Source: Saturnia japonica
Taxonomy: Eukaryota > Arthropoda > Insecta > Lepidoptera > Saturniidae
Direction: 5' to 3'
Assembly: GCA_033032175.1 (NCBI GenBank)
Contig: CM065311.1
Location: forward strand, 2,721,190 to 2,785,189
Length of the DNA stretch: 64,000 nucleotides
The notes below the pieces were generated by a model. The model was given only the letters and a program-made list of their open reading frames with translations, ran no database searches and had not been told where the DNA came from. Positions 12,001 to 21,355 of the stretch are shown here, in pieces. How positions within the stretch are numbered: position 1 is the stretch's first letter; the number at the start of each line of letters is the position of its first letter. A program made the position numbers and the translations under genes.

Positions 12001-14879
12001 GAAGATCTTTGACCCTCCCTGCCCCTTGTAACACACTGTAACATTTTTCTTTACCCCTTTTCCCTCCATAAACGCGGCCCCTTGCCGACCCTTTAAAAAT
12101 CTATTCACTAATTCCACATTCGGAGCATTCGCTAACGGAAACTCCTCTGAAACCGGCGCGACCATTTAGGTTCCAAGGTGTGAAGGTTGAACTCCCTGCC
12201 GATGGTGACCAGTGCTATGGTGAAAATTAGAAGCTGGCATCACGTCGAACAATTCCTCGGAACACAAACAATTGTACAAAAAGTAGAACATGCTCAAGGA
12301 GGCGAGGTCTCTCCGCAGACTTAAAGGTTCGATATTGTTTGTGAGTTTGGTATCTTCCACGATTGTCACAGCCCATAGTTGAACTGAATCAAATGGCCCA
12401 AGCTGGTATCCAGATACTTTTGCCCAGAATTGACAGCAGTAGTCCATAGTTATCTGTTGAAAAATAATCAGAGCACCACTACTGAGCATAATATTTCATA
12501 ATGAATTGTAATAAAACATGATGTGATATTAAATATCCAGAACAACTCTCACGCTACCGCGAAGAGAGACAATCGCGATCCAACAGCTGCTGCTTCATTA
12601 TCCGTTGGTGGCCGATGTATTGCCACCGCCCCGACGTCGCCGTTCCCCCGCCTCCTTTCGCCGCACTGTCTACCGACATAATTTATGGGCGCGTCCACTC
12701 CCGGACTTTACTGGCCGCTTTCGCGACTGTACCCCAGAGTTTTACAGGTAAGAAGAACTAACTTTTACAGTCAGTTTAAATTTTAAGGTGTCACTTTATC
12801 TGGTTTTTCTATTATTGTATTACGCTTTATTTGGTAAAATATTTGTGCATTTGTAAATATCCCAAAAATGGGGCAATTTTATGAATGACGCCGAATTGGC
12901 AGGTGGACAAAAAATTTTAGGCACACACTCCATTTTTTGGGAACATCGCAAATAAAGAAACATGATATTAATAAGCAAAGTTAAAAACAGAACATAGGTA
13001 TTTTACTGGTAATATTTTAAATGATGATATTGATCTATGTCGACGTATTTCTTTTTTTGGTTTTCAACAATAGATAATTTTTTTATGCTGTATGTTACTG
13101 TATATTATTAAGGAGAATTTTTATTATAATGAAATTAAATATAATTGATTTTACATACAAAAGAAAACATTAAAATGCTTGCTCTTGAACAGTAAATGTT
13201 TTTCACATGATTGATAATATTTTTATGTAAACCATAGATATAACCGCTGTTTATACGAAAGTAACCCGCTCTATTTTTTATTCAGGTGTAACGACACACA
13301 AATTCACCGACTAGTACCTTGGTTGAACAGGGAGTTGTTTTACCTATTGCATGAGAATGATGGTCACATATCCTACGTCATGACACGTATTATTGAATTG
13401 CTACCACAGTTCCACATAACTTCGCCGGAATTCCGGTACGAGATGTATCGCTACTTCGGAGTCAGGACTGAGCATTTCCTGCACGAACTATACTGTTTCG
13501 CATCAACTCCATATGATATGACTGGCTACGATCGTAATGTGCAATACACAACCGACTCTAGGATATCGACTATGGTCAATGAGGTGATCTCCAGCTCGGA
13601 ATCTGAGGCGAGCGTGGACTCTGATATTGTGATGCTTTCGAGCTCGGGACCCGCGGACCCCCCACCAGGACCCTCTGGCGTACCTGCACCTCAACCCGTC
13701 AGTAACGTTATCCCAATCGAGACAATATCCCAGTCCGACACTGATGATGACTCATCGGAGGTGATGGTCGTAGGATATATCAAACCGCCACAGGAGCGAA
13801 CTCCCGAGGTAGTTGATTTACTAGGCTCCGACAGCGATGTCATTGTTCAAGAGAACGGGCGATCGGAACCCACGCACATAGAAGAGGCTGCAGATAACGT
13901 GCAAACGTCTGTTGTCAAAATAACGCTCAAGCGACAGAAGTCTCACGATAGTCGTGACACTGAAAGTGATGATAGTAGTTATAAACCACCTGTGCGTCAC
14001 CGCCGACGACCTCGCTCTGGCGATTCGACCACTACCGCTGATCCTCGTCACACTACGTCGTCGACCTCACCGATTGCCTCATTCGCCGCCTCATCCACCG
14101 CCTCATCTGCCACCACATCCGCCAGCACATCCGCAACCACATCTGCGACAACATCCGCCACTTCATCCACAACATCTCCGCTAACTTCGCGGACAACATA
14201 TTCTACTTCTTCATCTAATTCATCTTCGTCTTCACCATCGACGACCTCTTCTTCATCATCGTCGACGAGCGACACAGATTCCTCATGTACCGTTGACAGA
14301 AGAAAAAGGCTTGTCCGGAAAAAAACGAAGAGTAAAAGGAGTAAGGAAAAAGAGAACTTGAAGAGTAATCGAAAGAAAAATAACATGCGGGCTAAGAGGT
14401 CTTGGCGGCACGATCGTAAAGATTCACCATCTGTCAGCCAGCCGGATAGCGAACGTCGGACCAAACGTAAATCTCATTCGGGTAAAGGTGTGAAATCGTC
14501 GAAGAGGAAAGAGGAGTCTGTTACCACAGTCAGCTCCGTGCGAGAAGCACTGCCCGAGCGCGCTGGTCCCAGCAGCTCATCGAGCCGGGAACGACGCAAA
14601 CTCATCCGGGATAAGAAATCTAGATCAAGTCGTGAGAATAAAAGACTGAAAAGTGTTGTCAATGTAACATCTAGTTACAGAAGTACGTGCGAGCCGAGCT
14701 CGTCTAACTCTACGATTAGTTCAAAAACGTCGACGTCACACTCATATGAGCGCAGGAGGAAGAGAGTTGATGCTGTCTCACAGTGCTCCTCATCGTCAAA
14801 CGTATGCCAGGCTTGTTCGGATCCAGAGGATGACCTGCCTTTAAACCTTACAGTGAAGAAACCACACTCGGTTACTTAA
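8832..14879 (+). CDS. Topors: Topors, RING-type E3 ubiquitin/SUMO ligase (join of four exons)
   Basis: Coding exons 8832-9038, 10740-10897, 12541-12747 and 13286-14879 join in phase to 722 codons including TAA (721 aa). The C3HC4 RING uses C39, C42, C55, H57, C60, C63, C74 and C77, split by intron 1 exactly at a codon boundary. Exon 3 and the start of exon 4 encode the conserved Topors block (HNLWARPLPDFTGRFRDC, then HRLVPWLNREL, FGVRTEHFLHE and FASTPYDMTGYDR). Further on are acidic/hydrophobic SUMO-interaction-like motifs (DIVMLSSS, PEVVDLLGSDSD), a Ser/Thr-rich tract and Arg/Lys/Ser-rich basic stretches typical of the family. Known Topors proteins are nuclear ligases for ubiquitin and SUMO. 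ATG 8832 was chosen because it is the first Met after the acceptor; an upstream untranslated exon is implied. Confidence 0.93.
9110..10110 (-). pseudogene. Mariner transposase fossil in Topors intron 1
   Basis: Read on the - strand, pieces of a mariner transposase appear in order. About 10100-9950 is an N-terminal helix-turn-helix segment with many errors. 9938-9693 follows (LKAEVAADSSQTTSELA, FNVSDKTI). Then comes RHTNEGILHRI near 9690. At about 9330-9230 is the catalytic C-terminal region (HSPALAPTDFHLFLNL, NFKSNEAVKRSF). Several frameshifts and stops separate them. It is antisense to Topors and confined to the intron, so probably harmless. Confidence 0.75.
10116..10200. repeat. Short tandem repeat, about 31-bp unit x 3
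   Basis: Three successive units built on TTGAAAGGGATGAAAACAAA followed by TGAATAA; the third unit is diverged. It lies in Topors intron 1, next to the 5' end of the mariner fossil. Confidence 0.7.
10740..10897 (+). CDS. Topors: Topors exon 2
   Basis: Acceptor CCCTTCAG, donor GTATGA. It starts in phase 0 with VKAECPLC, supplying the last two RING cysteines, and ends in phase 2 after RRFRYR. Confidence 0.93.
11983..12489 (-). pseudogene. LINE reverse-transcriptase C-terminus in Topors intron 2
   Basis: The - strand frame shows SLRRDLASLSMFYFLYN, CSEELFDVMPASNFHHST and then, after one in-frame stop at about 12166, FPLANAPNVELVNRFLKGRQ. This order (Ser-Leu-Arg-Arg-Asp block, FHH block, FLKGRQ end) is the extreme C-terminus of a lepidopteran non-LTR polymerase family I recognise but cannot name to clade. 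No upstream RT core is present, so it is a 5'-truncated, decayed insertion. Confidence 0.6.
12541..12747 (+). CDS. Topors: Topors exon 3
   Basis: Acceptor AAATATCCAG, donor GTAAGA. Phase 2 in and out (207 nt). It is GC-richer than its flanks and encodes a basic segment followed by HNLWARPLPDFTGRF, a strongly conserved Topors block. It lies between two large introns and is not visible as a long open frame by itself. Confidence 0.9.
13286..14879 (+). CDS. Topors: Topors exon 4 (terminal)
   Basis: The acceptor TTTATTCAG ends at 13285; stop TAA at 14877-14879. It holds the rest of the conserved block, SUMO-interaction-like motifs, a Ser/Thr tract (about 14046-14290), an Arg/Lys/Ser-rich region and a conserved-looking C-terminus ending LPLNLTVKKP. 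Confidence 0.93.
14046..14290 (+). repeat. Ser/Thr-coding triplet-rich tract within Topors
   Basis: Imperfect repeats of ACATCCGCC/ACC and TCATC units encode alternating Ser, Thr and Ala followed by Ser runs. Low complexity, in frame and without stops. It is typical of the disordered region of Topors but likely to vary in length between individuals. Confidence 0.7.
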
Positions 14880-15305
14880 TTTTACCGATACCTATGTAAT
14901 GTTATTGATGGTTATTATAGAAAGAATTGCGATGGACTGAGATAGAAGCAATACCCAATTGAGTTATTCTCAAGATGTAAATTTGGTGATAAAAAAAACT
15001 TTTTTCATAAGAATATGTAAGTAAATTTAATAGAATACTGTAAATTACTTCACACTAATATAAAGAAAATGTGAGGTGTATTTATTTTGAGTTAGACACA
15101 TGTTTACTAAATTCCAGTAAGTAAATGATGTATGTATATATAATTAATGTATAGACTGGTTGATTTTTGTATGTACATATTATTTTGTAATACTATTATA
15201 AAAATTACACATTTGGTATTTGTAGTGGTGTAATATGCCGATACGTGACATTTGAACTAATATGGATATTAATTTTCTTGAAATATTTTTCTTTTACTCA
15301 ATGTA
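14880..15305 (+). other. Topors 3' flank / UTR
   Basis: AT-rich sequence following the Topors stop. No other coding content. Possible polyadenylation sites lie here, but I could not identify one with confidence: canonical AATAAA is absent until the small mariner-type element at 15308. Confidence 0.4.
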
Positions 15306-15307
15306 TA

Positions 15308-15695
15308 TACAGGATGGGACAGAAAGGCGTACGATTTTAAAAATACTCTTGCGTTAGAACCTTATGAGCGGGGGCTGCGCGGGTGGTGGGGATGAGAAGC
15401 TCGGTTCTCAGAAATTTAGTCTCGATGGTTCGCTTCACCGGAGAGCAGCGTGCATTCTGCGTTAAACATTATTATAAAAATGGCGATTCGTGCGCTATTG
15501 TTCGACGTTTATTTCGGCGTGAGTTTGGATTACATCACGTAAATTGCAGCGCGATGGTGCACACCTGAATGATGTAATTTTTAAGAAATAAATTTCCCAG
15601 ATGTCTATTTTAATTGAAATAAAGGTGTGTATGTGTATTGTATTTAGGTTTTTTTATTATCTTTTAAAATTCGCAATCTTTCTGGCCCACCTGTA
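15308..15695 (+). mobile_element. Internally deleted mariner-type element with TIRs and N-terminal HTH remnant
   Basis: 388 bp bounded by inverted repeats: TACAGGATGGGACAGAAAG at the left pairs with CTTTCTGGCCCACCTGTA at the right, flanked by TA on both sides as expected for Tc1/mariner. Inside, starting about 15425, is a short frame MVRFTGEQRAFCVKHYYK...VRRLFRREFG. This matches the DUF4817-type helix-turn-helix that begins some mariner-like transposases. The catalytic part is deleted. Non-autonomous. Confidence 0.8.
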
Positions 15696-16278
15696 TAACT
15701 CGCATCAAAATCTATGACCGTTCAGAACGCAGCGACGTGTCCGAACTTAAGCATTTTTAAGTCGAATAAATAATACTTCGAACGCCATAATAGTATATTA
15801 TCTTGCTTGTAGATAATCATTATCTATTAAAATTGTTATTAAATTGTAACTAAATTTGTGTTTGCACAAACTAATGCGCCTATGTTCAGAGCGATTATAA
15901 AGTTTGGCGCAAGGTGTACACATAAGTACACAATTTGTAGACATTTTGTAATAATACACAATTTACAAATGTTTTGCATGATGTAATAATACAAAATTTA
16001 CAAATGTTTCTGGCTGGAGCTGACTGGTTATAAAACTAGGTCCAGAGTGAAGAAACAGTTTTCATTGTATACAAGGGCATAGCCAGGTACAGATCTGGTG
16101 CTAGCTGACTGGACTTGCACGCAACGCAATTATTCCAGCATACAATCACTCTTGTTGGAAAAGTATACATTTTAACAAATAACGAAGAGATTGTCAGTAT
16201 TCAAATATTTCTAGAGAAGGCAATGCCGCAACTATCTCTGCGTGATATTGGTTTTTTTACCTGTCTACTCCCTCCACT
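15696..16278. other. Intergenic, no gene seen
   Basis: AT-rich. A local duplication (ACAATTT.CAAATGTTT.GCATGATGTAATAATAC) is visible at about 15940-16010. No coding exon or RNA gene recognised. Confidence 0.4.
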
Positions 16279-17058
16279 TTAGGGTTCCGTACCTCGTAAT
16301 TTTTTAGGATGATTGTTATTATTTATTTATTCTTGAAATTTGGCACGAAAGGAAGTTATTTTAACAAAAGTTATGGAATAAATCGGAAAATAAGGAATTT
16401 CTTATCCCGTATGAAATCATAATGCAACGAAATTATATCTTCCCACTAAGCTTAACGTGTCGCCATCTTAGGTCACATAGTCACTTATTATATGAGATTG
16501 TGGCCGTATCGTTAAACCTAATAAACGAATATAAAATAAATAAGCTTTTTTTCTCTCGATATCGGTTTCAGGCATAAAATTGAAATAATTACTCATACGC
16601 TTATACTGCTGTAAAAAAAACTAAGTTTCTAGGTCCACGCAGTAAAGAGATACAGCGGCCCTTTTTAATAAAAGTCACAATCTATGACCAATTATCAAAA
16701 GCTATAGAGTACTTCGAAACTATTTTACTTACATACAGTTTAGTTTTTTTTTCTTTTTTCATTTAATATTATTATCCATATAATAATAGTAAATAATGAT
16801 ACGGGTTGCCTTATTTTTTTTTTTGAGCATTTCTTTTGCAAAATTAAATTACCTAATTTTTGTGACTTAAATATTAAAATTAGTTATAAAGTTTAGCGGA
16901 TTTTTTTATCTTTTTATTATCTGATTCTTGAGTTATAAGCGCATAACAGACAGACGGATCAACAGTTCGAAAGACATTAGAGAAGATAAGGATAATATAT
17001 AAACAATACTTTTATGCAATAACGTACTGTAAGTAATGTAATCAGTACGGGACCCTAA
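16279..17058. mobile_element. MITE-like element with 14-bp TIRs (GTTCCGTAC family)
   Basis: The left end TTAGGGTTCCGTAC (16279-16292) pairs with the right end GTACGGGACCCTAA (17045-17058). The interior has the ACAGACAGACGGATCAACAG motif near the right end. Related sequences, with the same GTTCCGTA/GGAACC ends and CAGACGGACAACGAAGTGATC box, occur at 35620-35945 and inverted at 40545-40870. Non-coding. Confidence 0.65.
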
Positions 17059-17140
17059 GGATGCGAGTTCTACTTTCTACTTTTTCCAATATTTGAAGTG
17101 AAAACTTTAGTATCGTGAGTAAAACGAATAAGTGTCCGTA

Positions 17141-17363
17141 GTATCCTCTCGGTAGTTCTGTGTAAGTGACACTAAAATAAGACACGCATACATCTATAGG
17201 ATATAGCCTGCGAGAGAATGAGATAGAATACATTATACACGGATAATTCAAGTCCTGATTTTCACGACTAAGATCGTTGTTGAATTGGCGTGGCGGTGTG
17301 AATACCAGACTTCTATGTACAGTACCTACAAGTGGTCGATGGTTCGAGTCTCGCTGATTTTAA
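17141..17363 (+). repeat. Dispersed SINE-like repeat, copy 1
   Basis: About 220 bp matching 38390-38632: shared CATACATCTATAGGAT, CCTGCGAGAGAAT, GTCCTGATTTTCAC and an RNA-polymerase-III box-B-like end (GGTTCGAGTCTCGC here, AATTCGAGTCCCGC in the other copy). The right half looks tRNA-derived (GAATTGGCGTGGCGGTGTGAA). No functional tRNA fold is evident. Confidence 0.55.
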
Positions 17364-17845
17364 AAGAAGATATTTTATGTTTTCTGAATGTTTCACTTCT
17401 ACCGAGTGTGAACTGCACATATGTTTTTTTATTTATATTTTTACGAAAAGAACCAAAGCTCCCAGAACAAAATCCTGGCTACATCCTTGGTTGTATAGCT
17501 GGTAAAGCATACTAGCAATAGTGAGCTAGAATTACCTATTCTTACAATATATTCGAAATATAATTAAAATGTAACATAAACATTAAAATGGTTATCGAAG
17601 CTATAATCTATTCACCAAATAGTTTATAAAACTCACAACGTATGTACGGGATTGGTTGGAGATAATGAGCTAAAGAAGCGTTCACATAGCTGCAAAATAC
17701 CAGTCTATATTTTTGTCGCTTTCACGGTGCGAACACATTTTCACAATCCCTGTTTACTGGATGACTCGGCCTGATTATCGGATGGACGACTTAATACCTA
17801 CAATATTTTTTTCCAAACCGTAGTATAATATATTAATATCATATA
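17364..17845. other. Intergenic, no gene seen
   Basis: No exon, repeat end or RNA gene recognised before the pogo-like element begins. Confidence 0.4.
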
Positions 17846-18351
17846 AGGTAAAAGCATCAGTAGTTGACCACTTAAGGAGACAGAATATTCTTTTTAAATG
17901 TTTGACTTTAATTATCATAAGAATTCAGTAAGTTTCTTTTTTTGGAAACCCTGTGAAAAGTGTTTTAACATATGAGCAAGCATTTCACCACGTACAATGG
18001 TCGAATAAAATTAAAAAATAAATAAAAATGTTCCAATATTAGAAATTTAGTAGTTAACCATCTAAAAACTAGCAGATGACCATATTTTGCATCAGTAGGT
18101 GACCACTCAGATGCTACAATTTTAATTGGGTTATTTGTTAAATAAGATGAAAAGAAAACGTTTTATTTGAAATATAATAATAATTAGGCCTTTTAAGCCT
18201 ATAATTTAAATAAAAACAAGGTTCTAAAAGATCCGACAGATGGTTATAAAACAAAAGGACACTGTCAAACACAAAGCGTAAAAGTCAAACTTTTTGCCAA
18301 AGGGATTATGGTCCTGAATGTTTATGTGTTATGGGCATTAAACTTCAAAAA

Positions 18352-20161
18352 TTATATCAAGGAATGTATCTCTGGAGCATCAAATACATTTCTCGTAGAA
18401 CTGGTCTTCTTGGGAGCCTCTATATGAGCAACTACTGCATCCCAGGGATAGTCGAGCACATCTTTATGTTCGGGCCATTTCCACAAACGACCATTTGATT
18501 TCATAGATGAGATTGTTGCTGTTTTTTTCGTAGCTTTAAGTACTTTTCCAGGATAAAAGTTATTGTCGTACTTAAATATGACAAATTCTCCATCTACTTT
18601 TTGCGGGGGTTTTAAACCCACAATTGGTGATTCTCTTTCAATCTCATTTTTTGACTCAATCACACTTTCTCCTGAAGAGACCACAGCATCCGAGTCTGAA
18701 CTGGAGGAAGAGAATCGCAGGTTTTTTTTACCCGCTTTATTTTGGTTGATTCTAATTTTGTGAGAGTCTTGATTCTCTTTAATGACTCTTTTTCTTCTTT
18801 CTTTCTAAGCTTTTCAGCAGCCTTTTCTACTTTTATTCGTTTAAGATCTTCTTTTTGCTTTAATTTCTTCTGTAGATATTCCTGATAACTTTTTCCTGAA
18901 ACAATAGTGGGTATTCTTTCCTTGGGACGTGATTTAGGCGTTTCCTTTTTAATATGAGGCTTGTAAAAGAAATGTTTTTTAAAGGGACTGGGAACATTAT
19001 CCGGTACAGCGTCAGAAATAGTGCTAATAACACTATCGATACCGGAATTCAATTCATCAGTAACAGCGCTAGTTGACGGTTTTAGCATGATTTCATGCAT
19101 GTCAGTAGGAGCAATGATGTCCGATTGATCTATAGTGGTTTTAAGTGCACCTTCAACAACGCTAATTGTTGGTGATCCTGGGATTGTCACTAACATGTTG
19201 TCATCAACAGTATTAGGTAACGCAGTTGCTGTTGTTTCCATTGTGGTTTCCAAAACACCATTATTATTGTTAGATGCTGACGCATCGATGGTGATACCTG
19301 ATGTGTCAAATCCTTCAAAATTCAGATCACATAATTGGGCCTCTTCTACAGAAACACCTAACGATTCAACCCCTTCTAATGTAGAATCAATAATTTGGTT
19401 TAATTGTTGTAGTCTTTTCAGTTCATCTTTTGTTTTTTTCCACAAATTAAACAGCGATAAATCAGCCAAATCACCTGACCATTCATCCAGAGTTGCATCA
19501 AATGCTACAATTTTTTCGGGACTGATAGATTCGTTTAAAAAATTTAAGCCCCCTTTCAGATAATGAATTTGTTCGCTAATGTCCTGGTTTTCGCTAACAC
19601 TCTCAAGTGGGACTTTTACCTCCAATGGATTCCACGGAAATAATGCTGTCTCATCGCAATTAAAAATGCGCGATGCATCATTCAATATATCAGCATGGCC
19701 ACTATCTTCCAACTCCTTATACACACGTTTGTACCATTCTGATAAGTGAGCACCTGTTACCCTGGCTCTCGATGCTGTCAAATTTTGTGATATCCTCATG
19801 GAAATCGGATTTCTCCGAATAAATGCCTTTACCCATGTTCTACCTGGTCTTCCATGCTTGAATAAGACACATGGACGTTTTATTTCCTTTAAGTATTTCT
19901 CTACACTCACAATTAACTGTTCGGTTGTCACAGGAAAACCCGCTTTTGCCATTTTTTGCACCCAGTCGCATATTTTATGCTCCTCTTCTGGTGTAAGGAT
20001 GGATGTCGGACCCATTTTTCGTTCCATCGGTGACTTCCCTTTTACTTTATTTGTAAGCGTTATTCTTGGTACACCGAACTTTTTTGCAGCCGTTCGTATT
20101 GGTGTTATATGAAGACGAACATCGTTCACTGCTGCAAGCATTGCAGCTTCAGTATAATTTA
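18352..20161 (-). pseudogene. Pogo-like transposase lacking its DDE core; N-terminus displaced by BEL/Pao
   Basis: The frame from 20161 down encodes a psq-type helix-turn-helix (TPIRTAAKKFGVPRITLTNK), a CENP-B-type DNA-binding region (LTPEEEHKICDWVQKMAKAG, HGRPGRTWVKAF) and the start of DDE_1 at IFNCDETA. At 19643/19644 this passes directly into LFPWNP, the motif that normally ends DDE_1, so the catalytic core has been removed in frame. Then come a Ser/Thr-rich acidic linker and a Lys-rich coil (about 18980-18760). A frameshift near 18760-18720 moves the frame into a final segment, 18684-18352, with an SH3/chromo-like look (DGEFVIFKYDNNFYPGKVL, WRWPE-type WKWPEHKD). The start codon and nine codons lie at 28482-28453, beyond the retroelement. 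Confidence 0.8.
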
Positions 20162-20779
20162 TGTGCGGGTTATCAAGTGACCAGACGATAGCTCTGGTCT
20201 ATACTACGGACTATTGATTCCGTGGTTTCCGCACTTTGAAAACTATTACTGGATTGCCGAGTAAAAATACGTCGATGACTATAAATTCAACTTTTATTGA
20301 TCACTATTTACAATATTCACTTGTTACTATCTACTTGCTGACAATGTCTTTATCACTATTTATTTTCTTGCTGACTTCTTGAGAACGGATGCACTTGTCG
20401 CTATGTTGTTTCTTGCCGACTTCTTGAGAATGACTGAATTGGTACCGCGGAGCGCGGCCTTTTATGGCGCTCGACGGGGCGGCTAAGCGGGTCTTGTTGG
20501 AGGGGCGACAGTGCGGCGTGAGTACGAAGTCCCCTCCATGGCAAAATGTGTTTCTTATTATCTATATCTCTATTGGTTATACAAAACTATATTCGTGTGT
20601 TGAAACTAAAAGGTTTTCTAATAATTAAACAATAACTTAAAAACAATACATGTAAAGGCTATAAATATGATATAAACTAAACATATAGTGCGTCTCGCTC
20701 GCACTTGTGACGCGATCTTGCTCTTGTGGCAGGCCACGCCTACTGCAGCGTTTGCGCTGTTTTCCTGCTATCCTGCACA
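20162..20779 (-). repeat. BEL/Pao 3' LTR (618 bp)
   Basis: Starts TGTGCGGGTTATC and ends CTATCCTGCACA on the + strand. Intact, and identical to the other LTR except for about six substitutions and the Jockey insertion there. Confidence 0.9.
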
Positions 20780-21355
20780 TTTCTCCCGCCGTACGTCGTC
20801 CGTTCCCGGCGACGTAACTTCCAGCGGTGCAGGATTCTTGGCTTCTATTAAGATGATCTTTTTTGCGGGACGTCGCAGGATACCGTTCTTGGTCGCGACG
20901 TCCACTGTTCTTACTGTTCCATCGGGTCCGGGGTATGTGGCACAGATGTGTCCTCGGACCCACACGTTCCGAGGCAGGTTCCCGTCGACGATGAGTACTA
21001 CGTCGTCCATCTTAAGCTCAGGCCCTCGTCCTCGTGGTTCCCGTCGGTTGCGCAGCTCGGGGAGGTATTCTTTAAGCCAGCGTGCCCAAAATACGTCCGC
21101 TAGTCGCTGTGAGCTGCGCCAGCTTTTTCGTAGGTCGAGATCTCTTTCGGCGAATTCTCCTGGTGTCCCGATGCGCCCGGAACCTCCCAAGAGGAAATGG
21201 TTTGGGGTTAGAGCCTCTGGATCTTCTGCGGTGACTGCAACGTGGGTGAGAGGTCGGCTGTTAACCGTATTCTCGGCCTCGAGAAGGAGGGTGTATTACA
21301 CCTCCTCGGTAGGGTAGCGCTCGTGCAGTGTGGTTGCGAGCGCGGTCTTCACGGA
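20768..21355 (-). pseudogene. BEL/Pao integrase C-terminus and DUF5641-like tail, frameshifted
   Basis: Continues Pol in a different frame. It has the end of the integrase core (NTVNSRPLTHV), an in-frame TAA at 21298-21296, then the LTPNHFLLGG motif and a DUF5641-like tail with DVVLIVDGNLPRNVW. The stop at 20768 lies inside the LTR. The frameshift and the stop mean no complete integrase can be made. Confidence 0.85.
20780..20790 (-). other. Polypurine tract of BEL/Pao
   Basis: GGCGGGAGAAA on the - strand, directly upstream of the 3' LTR. This is the expected second-strand primer position. The last codons of the integrase-tail frame overlap it and run into the LTR, stopping at 20768. Confidence 0.75.

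Noticed and set aside
12166..12489. 107-codon - strand frame as a host gene in Topors intron 2
   Set aside because: The sequence is a LINE polymerase C-terminus with a stop and no RT core.
14048..14464. 138-codon acidic/Val-rich - strand frame
   Set aside because: Antisense shadow of the Ser/Thr-rich tract of Topors exon 4.
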